The translations under genes and the position numbers were made by a program. 52,534 nt of DNA, from assembly GCF_020217485.1 (NCBI RefSeq), contig NZ_JAEKMI010000032.1, positions 1 through 52,534 of the forward strand, in the 5' to 3' direction. Positions within the stretch are counted from its first letter, which is position 1; every line of letters begins with the position of its first letter. The stretch is from Mycobacterium sp. WUMAC-067 (GTDB lineage Bacteria; Actinomycetota; Actinomycetes; Mycobacteriales; Mycobacteriaceae). This document shows positions 7,630-16,376 of this stretch, one piece after another. A model generated the notes under the pieces. It saw nothing but the letters and a program-made list of their open reading frames with translations. It made no database searches and was not told the DNA's origin.

Positions 7630-8262
7630 CTACAGCAGCGTCGACCAATAGTCCCAGAACCGCGCCATGCACAGCAGAAACACCGCGGTGAACCACAGCG
7701 CGGCGATCGACCATCGCCATTGGTGGACCACCCAGGCCGGGCCGGACGGGCGGGCCTGCAGCGCGGGGCGATACGCGATCGAGGCGACCACCACCAGCAG
7801 CGACATGGTGATGACCCACACCACCATGCAGTACGGGCACAACGCCCCGATGCGATACAGGCTCTGGAAGATCAGCCAGTGCACGAACACCACACCGATC
7901 AGCACCCCGGCCGTCAGCCCCAGCCAATACCATTGGGGCAGAGCAACTTTCGTCAACGCCAACAGCCCGGTGACGATCACCACGGTGAAGGCCACCAGGC
8001 CGAGCAACGGATTGGGGAACCCCAGCAGCGAGGCCTGCGGCGTCATCATCACCGAGCCGCACGACAGGATCGGGTTGATGTTGCACGACGGCACATACGA
8101 CGGGTCGAGCAGGATGTCGATCTTTTCGACCGTCAGCGTCATCGACGCCACCAAGCCGATCACCCCGGCGATCAGCAGCCACCAGGCGCTGAGCGCCGGC
8201 ACCCGGGCCGGGATCAGCTCGCCGCCGGGATCGGCCGATTCCGTCGACACCGCCCCGGTCAC
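7630..8262 (-). CDS. Vitamin K epoxide reductase homologue (VKOR)
   Basis: A 210-residue, about five-helix membrane protein that reoxidises DsbA-like thiol oxidases and passes electrons to quinone. The loop cysteines Cys60 and Cys68 (SCNINPILSC) and the active-site CPYC (Cys142, Cys145) are intact. It starts with GTG at 8262, which overlaps the TGA of the upstream DsbA-like gene as GTGA, so enzyme and partner appear translationally coupled. It matches M. tuberculosis Rv2968c in length. Only ten bases separate its stop from the rsmD start. Confidence 0.94.
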   Translation of the reverse strand: MTGAVSTESADPGGELIPARVPALSAWWLLIAGVIGLVASMTLTVEKIDILLDPSYVPSCNINPILSCGSVMMTPQASLLGFPNPLLGLVAFTVVIVTGLLALTKVALPQWYWLGLTAGVLIGVVFVHWLIFQSLYRIGALCPYCMVVWVITMSLLVVVASIAYRPALQARPSGPAWVVHQWRWSIAALWFTAVFLLCMARFWDYWSTLL

Positions 8263-9026
8263 ATGGCGGCCGGCGCGACCGCGCCGTCGAGGCCCGGGAT
8301 GTTGCCCACGATCTCTTTGATCTTGTTGACCAGCGCGTCGGGTGTCGACGGGTCGTAGTCCTCGCCGTTGATCTTGATCGTCGGCGTGGCTTTGATCTGC
8401 GCGGCCGCCGCTTCGCCGGTGACCTTGTCCAGGTACTTGCCGCTGTTGATGCAGTCCGGCACCTTGCCCGCCGCGCCGGCCTCACGGGCGAGTTCGATCA
8501 ATCGCGCGTTGTCGGGGAAACTCTTGCCGGTTTCGCTGGGCTGAATGTCGGTGGTGAACAGCGCCGTATGGAAACGGCGGAAAGCGTCGAGGGATTCGTC
8601 GGCGACGCAGCGGGCCGCGTTGGCCGCGCGCGACGAATAGTTGTGGTTCCGCGAGCTGTCCAGGATCGACACCATGGAGTAGTCGGCCGCGATGGCCCCG
8701 ACGTCGATGAGCCGCGACACCGTCGGCCCGAAGGTGCGCTCGAAGTTACCGCAGGCCGGGCACAGGAAGTCCTCGTAGAACGTGACCACGGCCTTGGGGT
8801 TGCTGCTGCCGGGCTGGGTGACCAGCTTGCTCGACGTCACCCGCACGGTGTCGCCCGCGCCGGTGGTGGCGGGCTTCTTGTGGTTCGACGTCACGATGTA
8901 GAAGACGAGGACGACCGCGAAGATCACGACGAACGCGGTACCGCCGATCTGGACGAGTCGGCTGGACTTACCGCCGGAGGCCGACTTCATGTCGAATCGT
9001 GGGGGGCGTTTGGGTTTGTCGGCCAC
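8259..9026 (-). CDS. Membrane-anchored DsbA-like thiol oxidase
   Basis: A 255-residue protein that introduces disulfides into exported proteins. A short basic cytoplasmic segment is followed by one transmembrane helix (about residues 27-46) and an extracytoplasmic thioredoxin-fold domain. The active site is FLCPAC (Cys89, Cys92), and the cis-proline region is in KATPTIKING near the C-terminus. It starts with GTG at 9026, with AGGGA a few bases upstream; upstream in-frame sequence is basic and low in complexity. It overlaps the VKOR gene by four bases. It corresponds to Rv2969c, whose product works with VKOR. Confidence 0.93.
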   Translation of the reverse strand: MADKPKRPPRFDMKSASGGKSSRLVQIGGTAFVVIFAVVLVFYIVTSNHKKPATTGAGDTVRVTSSKLVTQPGSSNPKAVVTFYEDFLCPACGNFERTFGPTVSRLIDVGAIAADYSMVSILDSSRNHNYSSRAANAARCVADESLDAFRRFHTALFTTDIQPSETGKSFPDNARLIELAREAGAAGKVPDCINSGKYLDKVTGEAAAAQIKATPTIKINGEDYDPSTPDALVNKIKEIVGNIPGLDGAVAPAAM

Positions 9027-9121
9027 AGGTTCCCTGATCTTTCGGTACTCGAGTTTTCGGTCTGCTGACAAAGCGATCGGACAAGGCGCCTCTAGATTAC
9101 CGGCGCCGGCGCCGCAACCAC

Positions 9122-10240
9122 TCAGACCCGGCTCAGGTGTGCGCGCAGGGCCGAGATCAACTCGGTGGTCGCGACCATGCTGTCGCCGCCCAGCTGGAAC
9201 AGATTGGCGAAGCCATGGGTCAGCGAGCCCAGGTAACGCAGGTCGACCGCGGTTCCCGCGGCACGCAGCGCCTCGGCGTAGCTCTCGCCTTCGTCGCGCA
9301 GCGGGTCGAACCCCGCGACCGCGATCAGCGCGGGGGCCAGCCCGGCCAGCGATTCGGCCAGCGCCGGTGACACGCGCGGATCCGTCCGGTCCAGATCCGA
9401 CCGCCGCAGGTACTGGGATTCGAACCAGTCGATGTCCCGTTTGGTCAGCAGGAAGCCGCGCGAGAAAAGGCTCAGCGACCGGGTCTTGGCGGTGAAGTCG
9501 GTCCGCGGATAAATCAGCCACTGCAACACCGGCGCGGGGCCGCCCTCGTCGCGCGCCAGTTGGCTGACGACGGCGGCGAGGTTGCCGCCAGCGCTGTCGC
9601 CGCCGACCGCGACTCGTCCGGGGGTGGCGCCCAGCTCGCCGGCGTGCTCGTACGCCCACGTGAACGCCGCGTAGGCGTCCTCGATCGCGGCCGGCGCCGG
9701 GTGCTCGGGAGCCAGCCGATAGTCGATCGACAACACGTGGACGCCGGCGTCACGGCAGGTCAGCCTGCACAGGGTGTCGTGGGTGTCGAGGTCGCCGATC
9801 GACCAGCCGCCGCCGTGGTAGAAGACCAGCAGCGGTGCCGCCGCCCCGCCGGCCGGACGGTAATGCCGCGCCCCGATGTCACCGGCCGGGCCGGGCAGTG
9901 ACAACTCGTCGACGTCGACGTGGATCTGCGGGCCGGGGAACCCCACCGTCGACTCGTGCATCAGGGCGCGGGACGCCTCCGCGTCGTCGTCGACCACGAG
10001 CCCGTCGATGCCGACGGCGCGCAGGCCCGACAACATCAGCTGCAACGTCGGGTCGAGGGTGTTGCCGTCGATGATCACCGATCGGCCGCGGACCAGCCCT
10101 CTCCGCACCGCGGTCGGGATCCACGGGATGACCTTGACCCCGACGCCGGTGACGGCGCCCTGGATGCGATTGGCCAGGGGCACCGATGCGCGTTGCGCTC
10201 CGGAGTGAACGTCGGGCGCAGCCGACAGCGGCTTGGTCAT
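9122..10240 (-). CDS. lipN: Alpha/beta hydrolase, HSL-family esterase (LipN-like)
   Basis: A 372-residue carboxylesterase or lipase of the hormone-sensitive-lipase family. The oxyanion-hole motif HGGGW is at 142-146 and the nucleophile elbow GDSAGG has Ser216. The acid is probably in FDPLRDEG, and the histidine in LTHGFAN near the end. The ATG at 10240 follows AGGGGG about seven bases upstream. It matches M. tuberculosis LipN (Rv2970c) in position and length. It is transcribed away from the aldo/keto reductase gene across a region with two palindromes. Natural substrates are unknown; short-chain esters are typical of the family. Confidence 0.9.
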   Translation of the reverse strand: MTKPLSAAPDVHSGAQRASVPLANRIQGAVTGVGVKVIPWIPTAVRRGLVRGRSVIIDGNTLDPTLQLMLSGLRAVGIDGLVVDDDAEASRALMHESTVGFPGPQIHVDVDELSLPGPAGDIGARHYRPAGGAAAPLLVFYHGGGWSIGDLDTHDTLCRLTCRDAGVHVLSIDYRLAPEHPAPAAIEDAYAAFTWAYEHAGELGATPGRVAVGGDSAGGNLAAVVSQLARDEGGPAPVLQWLIYPRTDFTAKTRSLSLFSRGFLLTKRDIDWFESQYLRRSDLDRTDPRVSPALAESLAGLAPALIAVAGFDPLRDEGESYAEALRAAGTAVDLRYLGSLTHGFANLFQLGGDSMVATTELISALRAHLSRV

Positions 10241-10403
10241 GGGCAACCCCCTTTGGACAACGCGGTACCCCTCGAGGACGAAGGTTATTCCACCCCCGCC
10301 GCCCGCCACATCGAGCGGAAGGCCGGACGAGCGGCCCGAACTCCCGTGTGCCGCGCGACTCACTGTACGTGGTGGCACACGCGGTGCCGAGGCGCGCGGA
10401 TGG

Positions 10404-10419
10404 ACACCTGCCCAGGTGT
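10404..10419. promoter_or_regulatory. Perfect 7-2-7 palindrome, candidate operator
   Basis: ACACCTG-CC-CAGGTGT is a perfect inverted repeat with 7-base arms and a 2-base centre. Its centre is about 29-30 bp from that of the next palindrome, close to three helical turns, which suggests binding on the same face of the DNA. The binding protein is unknown. Confidence 0.5.
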
Positions 10420-10433
10420 TGATTAGGTTGCAT

Positions 10434-10448
10434 TTACTGACTCGGTAA
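10434..10448. promoter_or_regulatory. TetR-like 15-bp imperfect palindrome
   Basis: TTACTGACTCGGTAA is symmetric at its TTAC/GTAA ends and in GA/TC around the centre, with one mismatched pair. A half-site-like TCGGTAA recurs at about 10464-10470. TTAC-GTAA palindromes of this size are common TetR-family operators. No TetR gene is in the window. Confidence 0.45.
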
Positions 10449-10559
10449 TATCGTGATCCCCAAGTCGGTAAAGCCTTCACGGATTGCGGGCAATTTTCGA
10501 CGTGTTCGATTTCGAACCCGGCTCGGTGCACAATCTCGAACCTTCAATTTCACAGGCAG

Positions 10560-11414
10560 GTGAACGAATTGACTGGCGAGTCGGGCTCCGCCATCCCCTC
10601 GATTGCTCTCAACGACGAAAACACGATGCCGGCCCTGGGCCTGGGCGTCGCGGAATTGTCGGACGACGAAACCGAACGCGCGGTGTCGGCGGCGCTGGAA
10701 GTCGGCTGCCGGCTGATCGACACCGCCGCGGCGTACGGCAACGAAGCCGCCGTCGGGCGCGCCATCGCCGCCTCCGGGATTCCGCGCGCCGAGCTGTTCG
10801 TGACCACCAAGCTGGCCACCCCCGACCAGGGTTTCAAGGGGGCGATGGACGCCTGCAACGCCAGTCTGGAGCGGCTCGGGCTGGACTACGTCGACCTGTA
10901 CCTGATCCACTGGCCGGCCCCGTCGCTGGGCACGTATGTGAACTCCTTCGGCGGCATGATCCAGTCCCGCGGGGAGGGCCAGGCCCGCTCGATCGGTGTC
11001 TCCAACTTCACCGAGGAGCACCTGACGACGGTCATCGACCTCACGTTCGTCACCCCGGCGGTCAACCAGATCGAGCTGCACCCGCTGCTCAACCAGGAAG
11101 CGCTGCGCAAGACCAACGCCGAGCACAACGTGGCCACCCAGTCCTACACGCCGCTGGCGCTGGGCAAGTTGATCGACAACCCGACCGTGAACTCGGTCGC
11201 CGGCGAATACGGCAAGTCCGCCTCGCAGGTGCTGCTGCGGTGGAATCTGCAGCTGGGCAACGCGGTCGTCTTCCGGTCGGCCAACGCCGAGCACATCGCC
11301 ACCAACCTGGACGTGTTCGACTTCGAGTTGGCCGCCGAGCACATGGATGCGATCAACGGGCTCAACGACGGCACCCGGCTGCGCCCGGACCCGGACACCT
11401 ACGAGGGCTCGTAA
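10560..11414 (+). CDS. Aldo/keto reductase (AKR5-like)
   Basis: A 284-residue NADPH-dependent reductase of aldehydes and ketones with a TIM-barrel fold. The catalytic tetrad is visible: Asp54 and Tyr59 (IDTAAAYGNE), Lys84 (VTTKLA) and His117 (LIHWPA). GVSNF and the NQIELHP strand are typical of the family. It corresponds to M. tuberculosis Rv2971, which has been linked to reactive dicarbonyl reduction. The start is uncertain by three codons: GTG at 10560, or TTG at 10569, which has an AGGTGA close upstream and matches the MTGESG start I recall for Rv2971. Transcription diverges from lipN. Confidence 0.92.
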   Translation: MNELTGESGSAIPSIALNDENTMPALGLGVAELSDDETERAVSAALEVGCRLIDTAAAYGNEAAVGRAIAASGIPRAELFVTTKLATPDQGFKGAMDACNASLERLGLDYVDLYLIHWPAPSLGTYVNSFGGMIQSRGEGQARSIGVSNFTEEHLTTVIDLTFVTPAVNQIELHPLLNQEALRKTNAEHNVATQSYTPLALGKLIDNPTVNSVAGEYGKSASQVLLRWNLQLGNAVVFRSANAEHIATNLDVFDFELAAEHMDAINGLNDGTRLRPDPDTYEGS

Positions 11415-11420
11415 CGGGCC

Positions 11421-12134
11421 CTACCCCGCGGGGCAGGTCGCCGCGGCCTGGCGCAGGACACCGGTCGACGCCTGATCCACCGGCAGCGCATAGCCGCGCA
11501 GCACGGCGATGAATTGCATGGCGTACTGGCAGGCGAATGCGGCGTTCGGCGGCATCCACTGCCCCGGCGGCGCATCGCCCTTGTCCTGGTTGGCCGCCCC
11601 GTCGACGGCCAGCAGGTTGGCCGGATCGTTGGCGAAGCGCAGCCGCTCGGGCGCCGGCCAGTTGTAGGCGCCCATGTCCCAGGCGTACGCGAGCGGGACG
11701 AGGTGGTCGATCTGCACCGATTCGCCGACCTTGGGGCCGCGCCGGAAGGTGATCGTCTTGTTGGTGTACGGGTCGTGCAGCGTGCCGGTGGCCACGGCGT
11801 CCGGGCACCGCTTGATCGACACGTACGTCTTGTCGACGAGATCGCGGTTGAGGATGTCGTCGCGGGTGTCGCACCCGTTGTGCCCCAACGGGGCGTCGTT
11901 GTCGTCGTCCCAGGCGTCGCCGAACGCCGCCCGCAGGTAGTCGTAGCGGTGCAGCCGCACCGGCACCACCGCAATGCCCGCGAGCACGTCGGCGCCGGGC
12001 AGCACGGTCGGAACATCCGCGCGCGCAGCGTATTCGGCGGAGTGCCGGGCCGCCGAGGACCCGACTGTCTGGTAGGCCACCACCACCGCCAGCGCCGCCG
12101 CCGCGGCGAGCCACAACAGCACCTTGCGGTTCAC
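11421..12134 (-). CDS. Exported HNH (DUF1524-like) nuclease
   Basis: A 237-residue protein with an N-terminal hydrophobic segment (residues 4-21) acting as signal peptide or anchor. The catalytic region resembles the HNH nucleases of the GmrSD/DUF1524 group: QIDHLVPLAYAWDMGA with the Asp143-His144 pair, then NDPANLLAVDGAANQDKGD. Four cysteines (CDT, KRC, FAC, ATC) could form disulfides, which fits an extracytoplasmic location. It starts with GTG at 12134, with GAGGAG eight bases upstream. It corresponds to Rv2972c. A secreted or surface DNase role is inference. It converges on the aldo/keto reductase gene with six bases between stops. Confidence 0.82.
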   Translation of the reverse strand: MNRKVLLWLAAAAALAVVVAYQTVGSSAARHSAEYAARADVPTVLPGADVLAGIAVVPVRLHRYDYLRAAFGDAWDDDNDAPLGHNGCDTRDDILNRDLVDKTYVSIKRCPDAVATGTLHDPYTNKTITFRRGPKVGESVQIDHLVPLAYAWDMGAYNWPAPERLRFANDPANLLAVDGAANQDKGDAPPGQWMPPNAAFACQYAMQFIAVLRGYALPVDQASTGVLRQAAATCPAG

Positions 12135-12183
12135 CAGCGCCGCTCCTCATCGCTTCGCTCTGCATCGTGGCCGGCGGTCGCGG

Positions 12184-14403
12184 TCAACTCTTGTCCAGGT
12201 ATTCGATGCGATCGGTGTCGGTGAATCGTGCGGCCAGCAAGGCTAATCCGGGATCGGAGGCATCCTCGGCGTAGGCCTGGATGGCGAAGTCCCGGGCCGC
12301 CTCGATGTACTCCAGGTGGTCCGCCAAGGACAGCAGTCGCAGCGTGATCGCCCTGCCGGACTGGTTGCGGCCCAACACATCTCCCTCGCGTCGCTCCTTG
12401 AGATCCAGGTCGGCGAGGGCGAAGCCGTCCAGTGTCCCGGCCACCGCGCGCAGCCGCCGCCCGGCCGACGAGTCCGGCGAGGCCCAACTGGCGAACAGGC
12501 ACAGGCTCGGATGCTGGCCACGGCCGATCCGGCCGCGCAGCTGGTGCAACTGGCTGATCCCGAACCGGTCGGCGTCCATCACCAGCATCACCGTGGCGTT
12601 GGGGACGTCGACGCCGACCTCGATGACGGTGGTGCACACCAGCACGTCGACCTCGCCGGCGCGGAAGGCCGCCATCGCCGCGTCCTTTTCGTCGGCGGAC
12701 AGCCGCCCGTGCATCAGCCCCAGCCGCAGGTTCGCCAGCTCACCGGAACGCAGTCGGGCGTAAAGACCTTCGGCGGTCTCCGGCGCCCTGGCGCTGTGCT
12801 CCTGCGCGCCCGGATCGTCGTCCTCGTCGATGCGGGGCGCCACCACGTAGGCCTGCCGGCCGGCGGCGACCTCTTCGCCGATGCGCTGCCAGGCGCGGCC
12901 GAGCCAGGTGGGTTTGTCCTTGACGAAGATGACGTTGCTGGTGATCGGCTGGCGTCCGCGCGGAAGTTCGCGCAGCGTCGACGTTTCCAGGTCCCCGTAC
13001 ACGGTGAGCGCGACGGTGCGCGGGATCGGCGTCGCCGTCATCACCAGCAGGTGCGGGGTCACCCCGGGACGGGCCTTGGCCCGCAACTGATCTCGCTGCT
13101 CGACGCCGAAGCGGTGCTGCTCGTCGACCACCACCATGCCCAGGTTGTCGAACTCCACCGCGTCCTGCAGTAGCGCGTGGGTGCCGACGACGATGCCGAC
13201 CTCGCCGCCGGAGATCTCGGCCCGGATCTCTTTCTTCTGCGCGGCGGTCATGGAACCGCTGAGCAGCGCCACCCGGGTTGCCCGATCGGCCCCGCCCAGC
13301 TGGCCCGCCATCGCCAGCGGGCCGAGCACGTCGCGGATCGATCGAAGATGTTGCGCGGCAAGCACTTCCGTTGGCGCCAGCAGTGCGCACTGATAGCCGG
13401 CGTCCACCATCTGCAGCATCGCCAGCACCGACACGATCGTCTTGCCCGAGCCCACCTCCCCCTGCAGCAGGCGGTTCAGCGGGCGATTCGACGCGAGCCC
13501 GTCGGACAGCACGCCCAGCACTTCACGCTGCCCCGCGGTCAGCTCGAAAGGCAACCGCCCCAACAGTTCCGCGGCCAAACCATCCGGGCGGGGTGGGGCC
13601 GGGGGCCCGGATTCCGAGAGCTCGCCGTGGCGGCGGGCCACCAGCGCCCACTGCAGCCCGACGGCCTCGTCGAAGGTCAGCCGCTCGCGGGCTCGCTGCC
13701 GCCGGGGCTCGCTTTCGGCGAGGTGGATGTCGCGCAACGCCTGATCTTCGGAGACCAGACCGAATTTCGCGCGCAGGTCCTCCGGTAGCGGATCGGGCAC
13801 CGGGTCGAGCACGTCGAGCACCTGGCGCACGGTGGAGAAGATGGTCCAGCTCTGCAGCTTGGCGCTGGCCGCATAGATCGGGAAGAAGTGGCGTTGGTAA
13901 GCGTCCGCGATGTCTTCGCCGGTGGTGGCGTGCGAGGCGTTGGCGATGCTCTTGAGGGAGACGGTGCCGCGGTTCTTCCCGTCCGGCGCGTCGAGGAGCA
14001 GAAACGCGGGGTGGGTGAGCTGCATGACGTTCCTGAAGAACCCGACCTCGCCGGAGAGCATCACCTTGGTGCCCGTGGTGAGGTCCTTTTTGATGTAGTT
14101 CGCGTTGAAGAACGTGGCGGTCACCCTGCTGCGCCCGGAGCCGAGGGTGATCCGGTGACACATTTTCTTCGGGTTCTTCTTCATCGGAAACGTCTCGGTG
14201 TCGGTGATCGTGTCGATGATGGTGACGTGTTCACCGGCCGGCGGCCGTTCGTCGTCGGCGTCCCACCGGCTGGCGCCCTCGGTGTAGCTGCGGGGGTAGT
14301 GGCGCAACAGGTCGTCGACGGTGCGGATGCCGAACACCTCGTCGAGGAGCCCCACGACCTTCCCGCCGACGGCGTAGTCCAGCCGGTCGCGCAACGACAC
14401 CAT
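12184..14403 (-). CDS. recG: ATP-dependent DNA helicase RecG
   Basis: A 739-residue branch-migration helicase that remodels stalled forks and Holliday junctions. The N-terminal wedge/OB domain occupies about residues 1-270. The helicase core has Walker A GEVGSGKT (315-322), DEQH (427-430), and motif VI in HQLRGRIGRGQH near residue 640. The ATG at 14403 is the first in-frame start and gives the normal length for mycobacterial RecG (Rv2973c). It begins two bases after the FakA-like gene's stop, so the two are probably co-transcribed. Confidence 0.97.
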   Translation of the reverse strand: MVSLRDRLDYAVGGKVVGLLDEVFGIRTVDDLLRHYPRSYTEGASRWDADDERPPAGEHVTIIDTITDTETFPMKKNPKKMCHRITLGSGRSRVTATFFNANYIKKDLTTGTKVMLSGEVGFFRNVMQLTHPAFLLLDAPDGKNRGTVSLKSIANASHATTGEDIADAYQRHFFPIYAASAKLQSWTIFSTVRQVLDVLDPVPDPLPEDLRAKFGLVSEDQALRDIHLAESEPRRQRARERLTFDEAVGLQWALVARRHGELSESGPPAPPRPDGLAAELLGRLPFELTAGQREVLGVLSDGLASNRPLNRLLQGEVGSGKTIVSVLAMLQMVDAGYQCALLAPTEVLAAQHLRSIRDVLGPLAMAGQLGGADRATRVALLSGSMTAAQKKEIRAEISGGEVGIVVGTHALLQDAVEFDNLGMVVVDEQHRFGVEQRDQLRAKARPGVTPHLLVMTATPIPRTVALTVYGDLETSTLRELPRGRQPITSNVIFVKDKPTWLGRAWQRIGEEVAAGRQAYVVAPRIDEDDDPGAQEHSARAPETAEGLYARLRSGELANLRLGLMHGRLSADEKDAAMAAFRAGEVDVLVCTTVIEVGVDVPNATVMLVMDADRFGISQLHQLRGRIGRGQHPSLCLFASWASPDSSAGRRLRAVAGTLDGFALADLDLKERREGDVLGRNQSGRAITLRLLSLADHLEYIEAARDFAIQAYAEDASDPGLALLAARFTDTDRIEYLDKS

Positions 14404-14405
14404 CG

Positions 14406-16055
14406 CTACTCGACCCCGATCAGCAGCGCGTCACCGTGATGGCCGGTGCGGTAGGTGACGAGTTCGGTCCCCGGGTGGTGGTCGTGCATGTGCTCTTCCA
14501 GGATGTCGCCGACGGCGCCGACGTCCCCATCGGTCTCGATGCCGGCGCCCAGCAGCACGGTCACCAGGTCGCCGCCGGAGGCCAGCAGGAGATCGAGCAG
14601 GCCGATCGCCGCCCCGACCGCATCGGCGGCCACGATCAGCACCTCGTCGCCCGCGATGCCCAGGCCGTCGCCCGGATGACAGCGGCCCGCCCAGGTCAAC
14701 GCGCTCTCGGTGGCGATGCGCACCGATCCGTGCCGTGCCGCGCCGGCCGCGCGGGCCATGGTGTAGCCGTCGTCGACGGCCTGCCTGTCGTTTTCGTGCA
14801 CGGCCAGCGCGGCCAGCCCCTGGACCATTGACCCGGACGGGATCGGCACCACGTCGATCCCCCAGCCGATGGCCGCCGTGCAGCCGGCGACCAACTCCTC
14901 GGCCGCCACATAGCCGTTCGGCAGCACCATCACCTGCGCGGCGCCGGTGTCGACGACCGCCCGCATCAGCTGGTGCGCGCTGATGTTGGTGACAGCGTCG
15001 TGCGCGGCGGTGTCGCGTTGCAGCACGCAGGCGCCCTCCCCGGCGAACAGCTCGGCGGCGCCGTCGCCGTCGACGACGGCCAGCACCGCCCGTTCCCGGG
15101 TCCAGCCGCCCGCGGGCAACCCGGGGGCGCCCGAGCTCAGGGCCGAGATGACGATGCGGCTGAGTTGTCCGGCCGCCAAACCCGCCTCGACGGCGGCGCC
15201 GGCGTCGTCGGTGTGCACATGCACGGAATACGTGCGCCGCGCCGACGACGGCGCGGAGGCGATGCCCACCGAATCGCCCAGCTCCGCCAACCGGTCCCGC
15301 AGCGCGTCGGCCGCCGCGGGCTCGCAACCGTCCAGCCGGTACATCACCTCGAACTGGGGCGCCGGGCGCGGCGCGGAGGATTCCGTTTGCTGCTCGCGCG
15401 GCGAGGGCTCGTACACCGTGCGCGGCGGCGCCTGTCCCGTGACGGTGGTCCGCAGCGCGTCCAGCAGGACCAGCAGGCCCCGCCCGCCGGCGTCCACGGC
15501 TCCGGCGTCGGCGAGCACATCGAGCTGCTCGGGGGTCTTCTCCAGGGCGACCACCGCCGCGTCGCCGGCGGCGATGACCGCCGGCGCGAGCCCGTCGCCG
15601 GCCCGGGCGCATTGCTGGACGGCGGTGGCGGCGGCCCGCAGCACCGACACGATGGTCCCGGGGACCTCCTCGCCCCCCATCGAGGTGATGACCAGCTCCA
15701 CGCCGCGCTGCAGCGCGGCGCCCAGCACGGCAACGTCGACGTGGGGCAGGTCGCCGCCGGCGTCGGTTGCGGCGATCGCGGTGACGTCCGCGACGCCGCG
15801 CAGGATCTGCGACAAGATCACCCCGGAGTTGCCGCGGGCGCCGTTCAGCGCTCCGGCCGACAGCGCCGCCGCGGCCCGGGCGACGCAGGCCGAGCCGCCC
15901 TGCGCGTTCAGCTCCGCCAGGGCCGAACGCATGGTGAACAGCATGTTGGCGCCGGTGTCGGAGTCGGCGACGGGGAAGACGTTGAGCCGGTTGACCTCGT
16001 CGATGTGGGTGATCAGGTCGCTGACGGCCGTGTGCGCCCAGTCCCGCAGGGTCAT
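14406..16055 (-). CDS. DAK2/DhaL-domain protein, FakA-like
   Basis: A 549-residue protein with the layout of the fatty-acid kinase component FakA. An N-terminal DhaL-type ATP-binding domain carries NRLNVFPVADSDTGANM with Asp31 and Asp33 as metal ligands (family consensus DGDTGTN). A middle linker and a C-terminal domain ending in THHxGD-like TGHHGDALLIG follow. In Firmicutes FakA phosphorylates fatty acids bound to FakB. No FakB (DegV) gene is in the window. In the M. tuberculosis annotation I recall, this locus is two genes, Rv2974c and Rv2975c; here it is one intact frame. The ATG at 16055 is the first possible start. It probably shares a transcript with recG. Confidence 0.85.
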   Translation of the reverse strand: MTLRDWAHTAVSDLITHIDEVNRLNVFPVADSDTGANMLFTMRSALAELNAQGGSACVARAAAALSAGALNGARGNSGVILSQILRGVADVTAIAATDAGGDLPHVDVAVLGAALQRGVELVITSMGGEEVPGTIVSVLRAAATAVQQCARAGDGLAPAVIAAGDAAVVALEKTPEQLDVLADAGAVDAGGRGLLVLLDALRTTVTGQAPPRTVYEPSPREQQTESSAPRPAPQFEVMYRLDGCEPAAADALRDRLAELGDSVGIASAPSSARRTYSVHVHTDDAGAAVEAGLAAGQLSRIVISALSSGAPGLPAGGWTRERAVLAVVDGDGAAELFAGEGACVLQRDTAAHDAVTNISAHQLMRAVVDTGAAQVMVLPNGYVAAEELVAGCTAAIGWGIDVVPIPSGSMVQGLAALAVHENDRQAVDDGYTMARAAGAARHGSVRIATESALTWAGRCHPGDGLGIAGDEVLIVAADAVGAAIGLLDLLLASGGDLVTVLLGAGIETDGDVGAVGDILEEHMHDHHPGTELVTYRTGHHGDALLIGVE

Positions 16056-16376
16056 CGCGTCCAGCAGACGATCCTGCGATGTCCACGACGTGGCCAGGGG
16101 TACCCACCTCCTCCGCGCCCTTCGGTGCCTCCAGCGACCGGCACCCGGTGGGCGCCAGCGTAGCCCGGCGACACGCGCGACGGCTGTCGGTGACCACCAC
16201 CGCCGGCGGGCCGAACCGGCCCATTGAGCCTAGCCAGAGGGGGCGACAGCGGGGGTCACCGTTTTGGTGGTTGCCACGACAATCGGTATCCTCAGTGGGG
16301 CCCGGGTGAACCCGGACTGTCCCGGCCACGTGTCAGACCGCCGAGCCGGACCCCCGAGATTTGAGGAGCTTGAACA
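16056..16376. promoter_or_regulatory. Divergent intergenic region, FakA-like gene / rpmB
   Basis: A 321-bp region between divergent genes with no convincing ORF. On the rpmB side, TTGGTG (16264-16269) and TATCCT (16287-16292) are 17 bases apart and could be a sigma-A promoter with a leader of about 80 bases. GAGGAG lies just before the rpmB start. Confidence 0.35.

Larger units (their letters stand above)
10241..10559. promoter_or_regulatory. Divergent intergenic region, lipN / aldo-keto reductase
   Basis: A 319-bp divergent promoter region without a convincing gene. Its AT-richer right half holds two operator-like palindromes at 10404-10419 and 10434-10448, listed separately. No clear -10/-35 pairs stand out on either strand. 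Confidence 0.6.
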
